Positions 1 to 7,600 of a DNA stretch of 33,912 bases are shown one piece after another (within the stretch, counting starts at the first letter, position 1; each line of letters begins with the position of its first letter). The notes beneath the pieces were generated by a model. The model had not been told where the DNA came from, did not search any database, and worked only from the letters and a program-made list of their open reading frames with translations. Position numbers and translations under genes: made by a program. This stretch comes from an uncultured Sphingomonas sp. (GTDB lineage: Bacteria > Pseudomonadota > Alphaproteobacteria > Sphingomonadales > Sphingomonadaceae): positions 1 through 33,912 of the forward strand of contig CAJYKB010000105.1 in the NCBI GenBank assembly GCA_913774925.1, written 5' to 3'.

Positions 1-153
1 CTGCCCAAGGTCCGCGAGTTCCGCACGATGATCGAGAAGCACATGCGCGAGGAGGAGGAGGAGCTGTTCCCCAAGCTGCGCGGCGGGCTGACCGCGGAGC
101 AGAACAAGCATGTGACGACCGCGATGAACAAGGAGGGGCTGAAGGTGGCGTGA
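1..153 (+). CDS. Hemerythrin-like (HHE) domain protein, C-terminal fragment
   Basis: The window opens inside a gene; only the last 50 codons and the TGA at 151-153 are present. The visible peptide contains EKHMREEEEELFPKL, which matches the second metal-binding helix of hemerythrin HHE domains (His followed by an acidic run and a Phe-Pro). Members of this family hold a di-iron centre and bind oxygen or nitric oxide, or act in iron and redox sensing. The peptide ends soon after this helix, so the protein is probably a small cytoplasmic hemerythrin. The N-terminus, the other ligands and the promoter lie outside the window, so the exact family cannot be settled. It converges on the CoA-transferase gene with a 44-nt gap. 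Confidence 0.7.
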   Translation: MPKVREFRTMIEKHMREEEEELFPKLRGGLTAEQNKHVTTAMNKEGLKVA

Positions 154-197
154 GCCTCCGCCGACATGCCGGGCGTGTCCCGGCATCCACGAGGTGG

Positions 198-1397
198 TCA
201 GCCCACGCCCACCACGCCGGCGTCCACCAGCCGCGCGATTTCGGCATGGGGCAGGCGCAGCCGCTCGGCCAGCACCTCCTCGCTGTGCTGGCCGTTGCGC
301 GGGGCGGGGGCGGGGGGCTGGCGCGCGTGCTGCGGCAGGGTGGCGAAGGCGCCGGCGGCGGGATAGGCCATGCCGCTGGGGTTCGCGACGCCGCTCGCGA
401 AGATCGGATTGTCGCCGACCAGCCGCGCGTCGTGCGCGGCGTCGTGCATCGTGCGATAGGCGGAGTGGACGATCCCGGCAGCGTCCAGCAGCGGCGCGAG
501 CGTGGCATGATCGCGCGCCGCGATCGCGCGCTCGAACAGCGGGAACAGCGCGTCGCGGTGGCGGAAGCGCAGGCCGTCGTCGGTCGCGAAGCTGACGCCG
601 CGCGCCTGCTCGACCGCGGTGACCGCGTCGGTCAGATCGAGCGCGGCGACGAGTTGACGCCATTGCCGCGGGGTGACGACGACGATCATCACGCGCTCGC
701 CATCCGCGGTCGCGAAGTCGCGACCGAACAGGCCATAGACGGTATTGCCCAGCCGCTCGCGATTCTCTCCCGCCGCCAGCACCTCCGCGATGCCGCCCAG
801 GTTGGCGACCGTCCCGATCGCGACGTCGGATAAGGGCACGCGCACCTCGCCGCCCTCTCCGGTCGCGTCGCGGCGACGCAAGGCAGCCATCATCGCGAAG
901 GCGGCATAGGCGCCGGTCAGCAGATCCCACGCCGGCAGCACATGGTTGACCGGCTCCGGCCCCGCACCGGTCATCATCGGATAACCGACCGCATTGTTGA
1001 CGGTGTAGTCGAGTGCGGGGCTGCCGTCGGCCCATCCCATGACGCGCACCGTGACGAGGTCGGCACGCTTCGCCGACAGCGTCGCGTGCGACAGGAAGCC
1101 GTCGACGGGGAAGTTGGTGACGAACTGCCCCGTCGCCTGCACCAGCGCCTGGAGCAGTTCGCGGCCCTCACCCTGCGACAGGTCGAGCGCGACCGACTTC
1201 TTCGCGCGGTTGAGGTTTTCCCAATAGAGCGAGTCGTTGCCCTCGGTCACCGGCCAGCGGCGGAAGTCGGGGCCGCCGCCGATCTGGTCGACGCGGATCA
1301 CCTCCGCCCCCATCTGCGCCAGGTACAGCCCGGCGGTAGGGCTGGCGACGAAGGACGATGCCTCGATCACCGACAGGTCGGGCAACAGCCGGTACAT
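198..1397 (-). CDS. Family III CoA-transferase (CaiB/BaiF type)
   Basis: A 399-residue protein matching the CaiB/BaiF family, which moves CoA between carboxylic acids. The N-terminal half has the family pattern: LSVIEASSFVASPTAGLYLA near the start, AEVIRVDQIGGGPDFRR (residues 31-47) and the NRAKKSVALDL segment (63-73). The Asp in PAWDLLTG (D158) sits where the family's catalytic aspartate, which forms the acyl-enzyme, is expected. I chose ATG 1397 because the N-terminal fold begins right after it and a purine-rich GGGAGAGG lies just upstream. An in-frame extension to 1466 adds 23 arginine-rich residues and looks non-coding. The substrate acid cannot be read from the sequence. It is transcribed divergently from the SCPU gene at 1479, sharing an 81-nt gap, and no acyl-CoA pathway genes adjoin it. 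Confidence 0.85.
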   Translation of the reverse strand: MYRLLPDLSVIEASSFVASPTAGLYLAQMGAEVIRVDQIGGGPDFRRWPVTEGNDSLYWENLNRAKKSVALDLSQGEGRELLQALVQATGQFVTNFPVDGFLSHATLSAKRADLVTVRVMGWADGSPALDYTVNNAVGYPMMTGAGPEPVNHVLPAWDLLTGAYAAFAMMAALRRRDATGEGGEVRVPLSDVAIGTVANLGGIAEVLAAGENRERLGNTVYGLFGRDFATADGERVMIVVVTPRQWRQLVAALDLTDAVTAVEQARGVSFATDDGLRFRHRDALFPLFERAIAARDHATLAPLLDAAGIVHSAYRTMHDAAHDARLVGDNPIFASGVANPSGMAYPAAGAFATLPQHARQPPAPAPRNGQHSEEVLAERLRLPHAEIARLVDAGVVGVG

Positions 1398-1478
1398 ATC
1401 CTCTCCCGTCAGACTTCGGTCTAATCGCGTGCGGCGCGTGTGGGCGCGGCAAGGGTTCGGTAGCATCCGCCGCGGACG

Positions 1479-2441
1479 GTGTCGCGCATGACCATGCGAG
1501 GCGTCCTGCGACTTCTGGCGGCGGGTGCGGCGGCCTATGCCGCGCCGGCGCAGGCGGGGTGCGCGGTGAATGCGGGCGCGCTGACGCTGGCGCCGTCGAC
1601 CTCCTATGACGTGCGCGCGGGGACGGTCCCGGTGGTGGCGGGGCCGGCGGGGCTGTCGTGCACGGGGGCGGCGATCAGCCTGTTAGGCGGCAGCTATGCG
1701 CGCGCCACCGTCACCAGCGCGAACGCCTTCGTGCTGAAGACGACGGGCGGCGCGGCGCTTCCCTATGCGGTGTCGGCGGATGCCGCAGGGCAGCAGACGT
1801 TCACGCAGGGCGGGACGGTGGATTATGCCAGCGGCTCGCTCCTGTCGCTGCTGGGGATCGGCAGCGGGGGCGGGTTCAACACCGCGCTCTATGCGCGGTT
1901 GACGGCGCAGCCCAACCTGCCCGCGGGCACGTACCGCGATACGCTAACCGTGGTGTGGGACTATTCGATCTGCAACGGCGTGCAGGTCGCGCTGGTATGC
2001 GTCGATTACGAGCGCGCGCGGGTGACCACGACGGTCGCGGTGACGATGGTGGTGCAGAACGACTGCCGCATCGCCGCGCCCGCGCTGTCGTTCGGCAGCG
2101 TCGCACTGGTACGGCAATTCACGGCGGTGACGCAGTCGGTGCTGGTCGATTGCACGCTCGGCACGTCGTACCAGGTCGCCTTCACCGCCGGGCGTGGCGG
2201 GACTGCGCGGCCGTGGCGCACGATGAGCGACGGGGCCGGGGGCGTGCTGCAATACAACCTGTATCGCAGCGACGGGGTGACGATCTGGGACGAGAGCAAC
2301 CCGCTCGCCGCCGCCGCGGCGGGGACGGGGTCGGTGACGCCGGCGCAGGCGCAGACCTATGTCGCCAAGGTCAATCCGGCGCAGGCGACACCGGCGGCGG
2401 GCGCCTATTCGGATCAGCTGACGGTGGTGGTGAGCTTTTAA
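1479..2441 (+). CDS. Two-domain spore coat U (SCPU) protein, probable pilus tip subunit
   Basis: A secreted 320-residue protein with a signal peptide (hydrophobic run to APAQA, then mature GCAVNAG). It has two SCPU domains. The first spans about residues 27-165, with cysteines in GCAVN and LSCTG. The second spans about 185-320, with NDCRI and VDCTLG and a YSDQLTVVVSF ending typical of pilin-like strands. Two further cysteines (SICNG and VCVDY) sit in the linker and could form a disulfide. In archaic Csu-type pili the two-domain SCPU protein (CsuE) is the adhesive tip, and this length is similar. The start is uncertain: GTG 1479, ATG 1488 or ATG 1494 all precede the signal peptide and no strong ribosome site decides. 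It lies on the opposite strand to the other pilus genes and converges on the usher, which is unusual. Confidence 0.8.
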   Translation: MSRMTMRGVLRLLAAGAAAYAAPAQAGCAVNAGALTLAPSTSYDVRAGTVPVVAGPAGLSCTGAAISLLGGSYARATVTSANAFVLKTTGGAALPYAVSADAAGQQTFTQGGTVDYASGSLLSLLGIGSGGGFNTALYARLTAQPNLPAGTYRDTLTVVWDYSICNGVQVALVCVDYERARVTTTVAVTMVVQNDCRIAAPALSFGSVALVRQFTAVTQSVLVDCTLGTSYQVAFTAGRGGTARPWRTMSDGAGGVLQYNLYRSDGVTIWDESNPLAAAAAGTGSVTPAQAQTYVAKVNPAQATPAAGAYSDQLTVVVSF

Positions 2442-2445
2442 AGGG

Positions 2446-2609
2446 GTTCACGCGGAGGCGCGGAGACGCGGAGGTGTTGCGCCTGCGGCAAGGTTCCTGC
2501 CTGCCGCGGACGGGACGATGCTGCTGCCGCGGGTAAGCGCCGCGGGGATCGCCTCTGCGTCCTCTGCGTGCTTTGCGCGAACATCATATCTCCGCGTCTC
2601 CGCGTGAAC
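2446..2609. repeat. Imperfect inverted repeat between tip-like gene and usher
   Basis: The 241-nt gap 2442-2682 has no gene. The arm at 2446-2474 (GTTCACGCGGAG...ACGCGGAG) is the reverse complement of 2590-2609 (CTCCGCGTCTCCGCGTGAAC), apart from an 8-9 nt insertion in the left arm. A further tract of CCTCTGCG-type repeats lies at about 2551-2575. The rest of the gap (about 2630-2680, containing CTGGATTGCTTCGCGGCG) resembles a different short module I associate with bacterial intergenic repeats. No U-tract terminator is evident, although the two genes converge here. Confidence 0.6.
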
Positions 2610-2682
2610 ATCATCGTGTCTATCGCAGGGGTCACGCGCGCGGCCCTGGATTGCTTCGCGGCGCTCGCCATGACGGGCAGGT

Positions 2683-4953
2683 TCAGCGGCAGACGACCTT
2701 CCCGAGATCCGGCAGCACGCCCGCCGTCTCCGGCACCTGCGCCACCGCGCGGCAGGGGCGGCCGTCGGGGAGGGTGGCGTCGATCGTCACCGTGCCGTGC
2801 CGGCCCTCGATCAGCAGCACGCCGTCCCAGCCGACCACCGTGCCGGGAGCGCCGTCGAGCGTGGCGGGGGTGCCGGGGGGAAGGGGCGTATCCTGCGCAT
2901 CGACCAGCCGCGCGGTGACGCTCCGGCGATAGACCACGGGCAGGCGGATTACCGCGCCGGTGCCGCCGCGCAGCATCGCCCGCGCCTGCGTATCGTGCGC
3001 GACCGCATCGGCCGGCAGGTCGACGGGGTCGATCGCGAAGCTGCCGGGGTGCCAGGCGGTGACCGCGGGGACGAACAGCCGCCCGTCGCGCCCGGTCCGC
3101 CCCATCGGCTGGTTTTCGTAGAAGACGGGGACGTTCGCCATGTCGGTGGCGACCACCGCAAAGGCGCCGGGCAGCGCATTGGCGACATAGGCGCGCCCGT
3201 TGAGGAACGTGACCGACCCCGCGACGCCGCCCCACACCGACGTCGCGCGTCCGTTGCCGGCGATGCCGGCGTCGAGCTGTACCGCACGGCCGCGCCAGGT
3301 GGCGCTCGCCTGACCCTGCGCCCCGGCGGGGGTGCGGGCTAGGTCCGCGGCATAGCCCAGGCCGCCGTGGGACGGCATCGCCTGTGCCAGACCCGCCTGT
3401 ATGCGGGTGCCGCCGGCGGGGTCGCGCGCCACCCCGGCGCTCGCCAGCGCGCGGGTGCCGAGCGGCACCACCAGCCGCACCTGCGCGCTGAAGCGGCGGG
3501 CGAGGTCGTGGTCGACCGCGGCGAAGAGCGAGGCGCCGCGCCCGACCGGCATCGACCAGGAGAGCGACGCCAGCCGCAGCCGCTCGCCGTCGCCCGCGCG
3601 CGCCGCGATCAGCGCCGCGCCCAGGGTGGCATTACCGGGCGCGGGGACGCTGAGCGTGATGCGGTCGCTGCGCCGGCTGCCGGCGTATCCGCCCAGGTCG
3701 AAGCCCGCGATGTCGCTGAACCCCGACGAACGCGCGACATGCTCCACCCCGACGGTCACGTTGCGCGCGACATAGCCATAGCTCGCGGTGACCTGCGTTC
3801 CGGACGCGACGGCGGTGCGCGAGGCGAGGACGGAACCACTGAGCGCCCCCCAGCGCCCGGGTGCCCAGGCGACGCCCGCGCCCGCGGCGACCAGCCCGCG
3901 CGTCCCCTCGACATGCGCCGACAGCGTCAGCGTGCGGTCGACGCCGTGGCGCAGCGAGGCGGAGGCGACCGCGCGACCATAGTGGAACCCGCCGCCGCCG
4001 TAGCGGTGGCGCAGCGCGCCGCCCTCGATACTGAAGTCGGTGAGGCCGGGGCGGAGGAGTTCGGGCGCGACATAGAAGGGGATGACGGTCGCCACCTGTC
4101 GCCCGACCGCATCGGTGGTGACGACGCGCGCCTCGCCCGCGCCGTTCACCACGGGCACCGAGTCGAGGACGAAGCGCCCCGGCGCCACCTCGCTGCGCGC
4201 CTGGCGATAGCCGTTGATGAAGAGGTCAACCGCGCTCGGCACCGCGGCCTCGCCCGCGAAGCTGGGCAGCGGCACGGTGACGAGGTCGGGGCGGACCGCG
4301 AAGTTGCGCGCCAGCTGGACGCCGCCCATCCGCACCGCCGATGTCCAGGGCAAGGCGCGGGAGATGAGGTCGCCCGCGGTCGCCTCCAGCGCGCGCGCCT
4401 CGTCCACCCGGGCATAGCGGGTGTCGAGCCGGACATAGCCGCGCCGCGTCGCGACGCCGGTGTTGGACAGGGTGCCGAAGCCGCCGAACACACGCTGCTC
4501 GCTCCACAGCGAGACGGTCGTGCGGCGGTCGATTCGCTGTGCGTAGAGATCGTAGTTCAGCAGCGCGCCGGTATCGACGATCGGCGTGACGCGCGCATCG
4601 TGCCCGGCGGCGATGCGGTGCATCGGCAGCAGCGACGGCGGCACGTCGATCGACAGCCGCAGCGCGCCGGCATCGTAGCGGGTGCGCAGCGCCGGGTGGT
4701 GCGCGACGTCGATCGCGGCGGTGCCTGTCAGCGCGATGCCGGCGTGGCGCAGGACATCCGGGTCGAGGAGCAGGCGGTCGCCCTGCTGCTGCATCTCGAC
4801 CGCGGCACCGCCCGACTGACGGTTGACGACCAGCTCGACGAACAGCGTCGCGACCGCGGGGGCGAAGGTGGCGGGCGGCACCGCGCCGTCGCCGTGCGCC
4901 GCGCCGGGCAGCAGCAGCGCGAGCGCCGCCCACCACAGCAGGAATCGTCGCAC
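2683..4953 (-). CDS. Outer-membrane usher of SCPU chaperone-usher system
   Basis: A 756-residue usher of the FimD/PapC/CsuD superfamily. It forms the outer-membrane pore that receives chaperone-bound subunits and assembles them into a fibre. The order is: signal peptide (residues 1-21, LLWWAALALLLPGAAHG), N-terminal domain (ATLFVELVVNRQ onward), a long beta-barrel with a plug region (FINGYRQARSEVAPGRFVLDSVP, about 240-262), and C-terminal beta domains (NVPVFYENQPMGRTGRDGRLFVP) ending GKVVCR. It starts at GTG 4953, the only in-frame start after the chaperone's TGA (4971-4969); the two genes are in the same frame with only five codons between them. No clear ribosome site precedes this GTG, so coupling to chaperone translation is likely. 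It is the last gene of the minus-strand pilus operon. Confidence 0.88.
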   Translation of the reverse strand: MRRFLLWWAALALLLPGAAHGDGAVPPATFAPAVATLFVELVVNRQSGGAAVEMQQQGDRLLLDPDVLRHAGIALTGTAAIDVAHHPALRTRYDAGALRLSIDVPPSLLPMHRIAAGHDARVTPIVDTGALLNYDLYAQRIDRRTTVSLWSEQRVFGGFGTLSNTGVATRRGYVRLDTRYARVDEARALEATAGDLISRALPWTSAVRMGGVQLARNFAVRPDLVTVPLPSFAGEAAVPSAVDLFINGYRQARSEVAPGRFVLDSVPVVNGAGEARVVTTDAVGRQVATVIPFYVAPELLRPGLTDFSIEGGALRHRYGGGGFHYGRAVASASLRHGVDRTLTLSAHVEGTRGLVAAGAGVAWAPGRWGALSGSVLASRTAVASGTQVTASYGYVARNVTVGVEHVARSSGFSDIAGFDLGGYAGSRRSDRITLSVPAPGNATLGAALIAARAGDGERLRLASLSWSMPVGRGASLFAAVDHDLARRFSAQVRLVVPLGTRALASAGVARDPAGGTRIQAGLAQAMPSHGGLGYAADLARTPAGAQGQASATWRGRAVQLDAGIAGNGRATSVWGGVAGSVTFLNGRAYVANALPGAFAVVATDMANVPVFYENQPMGRTGRDGRLFVPAVTAWHPGSFAIDPVDLPADAVAHDTQARAMLRGGTGAVIRLPVVYRRSVTARLVDAQDTPLPPGTPATLDGAPGTVVGWDGVLLIEGRHGTVTIDATLPDGRPCRAVAQVPETAGVLPDLGKVVCR

Positions 4954-4968
4954 CCGGCTGCACTCGCG

Positions 4969-5667
4969 TCAGGCGCGCTCGTCCAGCACCCGGTCGGTGC
5001 CGTTGACGCCGACCGTGATCCGCCCCGCCTCGCCCGCGGGCAGCGCGAAGGTGGCGACCGCGCCGGGCAGGACGTAGCCGGCGAGCCCTGCCTGCACCGT
5101 CACCTCGCGCGTGCCGGTCCGGACGCGCAGGTCGGTGAGCCGCGCGTGCGCGGTGCCGGTGTTGCGGATCGACAGCATGCGCCCGTCCGTCCCCGCGACG
5201 ATGCGCGCGTCGAGCTGCGGCGCGCCGACGACCGCGGCATTGTGGGTGAACAGCGGGATCGAATAGCGCATCTGCACCGCGAGGCGCGCCTGTACCGCGC
5301 CGTCCGGCCCCGCGGGCGCCGGTCGGGGGAGTTCGTCGATTAGCAGGCGATAGGCGTTTTCGGGCGCGCCGTCGGGTGTGCGGCGGATGATGCGGACCAG
5401 CTGGCGCGCGCCGGGAGCGACGGTCGCGATCGGGGGGCTTGCGACCACCGCGGTCTGCGCGTCCAGCTGGTCCTCGCCCTTCGCCTGCGACCAGGCGAAG
5501 GTGCGAACCTGTAAAGTGACGGGCTCGTTGCCCTTGTTTTCCAGCCACATCGCGGTGGCCTGCTCGCCCGCGCGGATCACGGGATCGACCGGCCAAATCA
5601 CGACGGTGGCGGCCCGTGCCGCGGGGGACAGCACCAGCATGGCCAGCAGGACGAAAAGAAGGCGCAT
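4969..5667 (-). CDS. Periplasmic pilus chaperone (PapD/CsuC-like)
   Basis: A 232-residue secreted protein with a signal peptide (MRLLFVLLAMLVLSPAARA) and two immunoglobulin-like domains. The N-terminal domain has the family pattern: a strand with WPVDPVIRAGEQATAMWLEN, an F1-G1 region APGARQLVRIIRR whose basic residues resemble the subunit-anchoring cleft, and YRLLIDELP, typical of chaperones paired with SCPU subunits. Such chaperones fold subunits by donating a strand and deliver them to the usher. ATG 5667 follows AGAGGAA about 12 nt upstream and starts exactly at the signal peptide. The gap from the preceding SCPU gene is 20 nt, and the usher follows after 15 nt, so these genes are co-transcribed. 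Confidence 0.87.
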   Translation of the reverse strand: MRLLFVLLAMLVLSPAARAATVVIWPVDPVIRAGEQATAMWLENKGNEPVTLQVRTFAWSQAKGEDQLDAQTAVVASPPIATVAPGARQLVRIIRRTPDGAPENAYRLLIDELPRPAPAGPDGAVQARLAVQMRYSIPLFTHNAAVVGAPQLDARIVAGTDGRMLSIRNTGTAHARLTDLRVRTGTREVTVQAGLAGYVLPGAVATFALPAGEAGRITVGVNGTDRVLDERA

Positions 5668-5687
5668 GGGGAGGTCGGTTCCTCTCG

Positions 5688-6179
5688 TTACCAGGTGAGC
5701 GTGATGCGGACGGTGTCGGTGTAGGTGCCGGCACGCGCGGACGTTGTCAGCGTGGCGCGCGCGCGTACCGGCACCAGCCGGGTGCCGCCGGTGGCGAAGG
5801 AGAGCGGCAGCGGGCCGCCCGTCCAGGGGGTCGCCGAACCGTCGGCAAACAGGCGATAGGCGATCGTGTCCGTGCCGCCGCCGCGCAGCAGCCGCCGCTC
5901 GCCCGCGGCGGGATGGTCGCCGGTGTCGGCGGTGATGTTGACCGACAGGCCGGGGGTGCATTCGATCGACAGCCCGGCCCCGGCACTGGAGACCAGCGTC
6001 GCGTCGGCGGTGCTGCCGGGCACGCCCGACACCTGCCCCATGTCGATCGTGCCCCAGCGCCCGCCGGCATCGGTCGCCACCAGGCAACCGGGCAGGATCC
6101 GCGCGGACACCTCGAACGGCTTCGCCGTCTCCGCCGCGGCGGGGGCCGCGACGAACAACAAGGGCAGGGCGGCGCGCAT
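5688..6179 (-). CDS. Spore coat U domain protein, pilus subunit
   Basis: A 163-residue single-domain SCPU protein. A short signal peptide (MRAALPLLFVAAPAAA, then ETAKPF) is followed by a pilin-like domain with two conserved-position cysteines (ILPGCLVATD and LSIECTPGL), a YRLFADGS segment, and a final strand GTYTDTVRITLTW. The subunit should be exported, folded by the neighbouring chaperone and built into the fibre. Its ATG shares one base with the TGA of the upstream SCPU gene (TGATG), so translation is coupled. Relative to the known csu order (major subunit, minor subunits, chaperone, usher, tip), it corresponds to a minor or adapter subunit; that role is inferred from position. Confidence 0.85.
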   Translation of the reverse strand: MRAALPLLFVAAPAAAETAKPFEVSARILPGCLVATDAGGRWGTIDMGQVSGVPGSTADATLVSSAGAGLSIECTPGLSVNITADTGDHPAAGERRLLRGGGTDTIAYRLFADGSATPWTGGPLPLSFATGGTRLVPVRARATLTTSARAGTYTDTVRITLTW

Positions 6180-6709
6180 CACCAGCTCAGCGTGACCTGG
6201 ACCGTGTCGGTATAGCGGCCCGCCGCGATCACCGCGCCGCCGCTGTTGACGCGCGCGTAGATGGGCACGGAAAAGGGCGTGGTGCTGGCGGTGCCGAGCG
6301 TGATGCGGCTGCCGATCGTCAGCTCCGCGGTACGCTGCGCATCGGTGAACAGGCGATAGTCGAGCATGTTGCCGCTGGACGCCATGCGGCGCTTGCCCGC
6401 GGTGTCGTTGCTGCCCGCGCCGATCGTCAGCTGCGGCGCGACGCCGGGCGAACACAGGATCTGGAGCGCGCCCAGCGATCCCACCAGCTGGCCGTCGACA
6501 TTGCCGAAGATGCCGGGCTGGTCGGGGAAGGTGATGTCGCCGAGCGACCCCAGGCTCGCCTGCGGGGTCTGCGCGCCGTTGACGACGCAGGCGTTGGTGA
6601 CGGTGAGCGCGACCGCGATCGTGCCGGTGGCGGTATCGGCCGCGGCGGGCGCAGCGGTGAGGGCGGCGCCGGCGAGCGCCAGGACAGCAGCAGCGATGGT
6701 CCGAAACAT
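6179..6709 (-). CDS. Spore coat U domain protein, probable major pilus subunit
   Basis: A 176-residue SCPU protein and the first gene of the minus-strand pilus operon. The signal peptide runs to APAAA, followed by DTATGTIAVALTVTNACVV, then a second cysteine in LQILCSPG, then NMLDYRLFTDAQ and a terminal RYTDTVQVTLSW. By its place at the head of the operon it is likely the main shaft subunit, like CsuA/B. I chose ATG 6709 because AGGAA lies about 11 nt upstream and the signal peptide starts there; a longer in-frame start at 6736 would add MPSRTGTPP. The 94-nt leader (6710-6803) separates it from the REC-Hpt gene on the same strand, so it may have its own promoter or be read from upstream. A small inverted repeat (GTTCG/CGAAC, 6723-6740) lies in that leader. 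Confidence 0.85.
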   Translation of the reverse strand: MFRTIAAAVLALAGAALTAAPAAADTATGTIAVALTVTNACVVNGAQTPQASLGSLGDITFPDQPGIFGNVDGQLVGSLGALQILCSPGVAPQLTIGAGSNDTAGKRRMASSGNMLDYRLFTDAQRTAELTIGSRITLGTASTTPFSVPIYARVNSGGAVIAAGRYTDTVQVTLSW

Positions 6710-6803
6710 GGGCGGGGTTCCTGTTCGCGATGGCACGAACAGGCGTGGGCGCGGCTGGTAAAGGGGTTCTTACCCGCGACCGTCCACGTTTCGCGGCTAC
6801 GAC

Positions 6804-7541
6804 CTAAGTCGAAGGCGCGTCGGCATTTTCCGGCGCCAGCCGGCGGTCGATCAGCGCGATCGCGCGGCGCGCCTCGCGCCGTGCGGCGGCCTGTACCGCG
6901 GCGTCGCCGCCGTCGCGGTCCGACAGCGCGCGCCACGCCTGCCCCGCGCGCGCGAAACCCAGCGTCCCCGCCACCCCGGCGATGCGATGCGCCAGATCGC
7001 GCACCTCGCCGCGATCGATCGCGACGACCGCGGTGGCGAACAGCTCGCGCAGCCGCCCCGCCATCGACGCGATCTGGCCCGCGCCGAAGCTGTGCGCCAG
7101 CCGGTCGAGCGAGCGATCCTCCTCGCCGGGATGCCAGTCGGCGGAGACGCGGACGAGATCGTCGGGGGTAGCGGGGCGCGGCAGCACGCCATCGAAGCCG
7201 TGCGCGATGAGCACCGACGGCCCGGTCGGGCGCGTCGTCGTCAGCGCGACGACCGGGGCGGAGCCCGCGGGCAGGGGCAGCCGCCGGATCGCGGCGATCG
7301 TGTCCAGCGCCGACGGTTCCGCGACGCGCAGGTCGAGCAGGATCAGCGCGGGACAGGGTGAGGAGGGCGTCAGCAGGTCGCTGCTTCGTGCCGATGCCGT
7401 CGCCGACCAGCCCGCCTGCACGAACGACAGCGCCATTCCGGCACGCGTCACCGAATCCGCATCGACGATCGCCACGCACGGCAGATCATCCTGCCGGCCG
7501 GAAAATTGTAAGCCTTTTTCCTGCTTCCTACGGCTCGACAT
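6804..7541 (-). CDS. Receiver-Hpt fusion protein (phosphorelay intermediate)
   Basis: A 245-residue cytoplasmic protein. Residues about 23-130 form a CheY-like receiver with VAIVDAD acidic residues (D27, D29) and phospho-acceptor D70 in LILLDLRV. The usual switch lysine is replaced: GVLPRPAT has R122. The C-terminal part (about 145-235) is an Hpt domain with the phosphorylatable His185 in LAHRIAGVAGTLGF, matching the Hpt signature H-x-(I/L)-x-G-x-(A/S)-x-x-x-G. Hpt domains shuttle phosphoryl groups between the receiver of a hybrid kinase and a final regulator. ATG 7541 is chosen because the receiver begins after it; further upstream the frame is low-complexity. It is divergent from the LuxR-type regulator across 59 nt and precedes the pilus genes on the same strand. 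Confidence 0.82.
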   Translation of the reverse strand: MSSRRKQEKGLQFSGRQDDLPCVAIVDADSVTRAGMALSFVQAGWSATASARSSDLLTPSSPCPALILLDLRVAEPSALDTIAAIRRLPLPAGSAPVVALTTTRPTGPSVLIAHGFDGVLPRPATPDDLVRVSADWHPGEEDRSLDRLAHSFGAGQIASMAGRLRELFATAVVAIDRGEVRDLAHRIAGVAGTLGFARAGQAWRALSDRDGGDAAVQAAARREARRAIALIDRRLAPENADAPST

Positions 7542-7600
7542 GTGCGTTCTGCCCTGAAACAATATAGCCAGATCAATATGTTCGGATAAGCGACCCGGCA
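7542..7600. promoter_or_regulatory. Divergent promoter region between two signalling genes
   Basis: This 59-nt gap is strikingly AT-richer than its surroundings (AATATAGCCAGATCAATATG at about 7560-7579). On the minus strand a TATATT element lies 17 nt after TTATCC, a plausible but weak promoter for the REC-Hpt gene. An imperfect dyad (AACAATAT ... ATATGTT) covers the same bases and could bind a regulator, for example the adjacent LuxR-type protein. The plus-strand gene has no clear -35/-10 pair. This is inference from base composition and short motifs only. Confidence 0.35.

Noticed and set aside
3367..5343. 658-codon open frame on the plus strand
   Set aside because: It runs antisense to the usher and chaperone and is rich in Arg and Asp with no fold signature.
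6731..6746. TGGCAC as a possible sigma-54 (-24) box near the pilus leader
   Set aside because: There is no TTGC-type -12 box at the correct spacing and it points away from the pilus genes.
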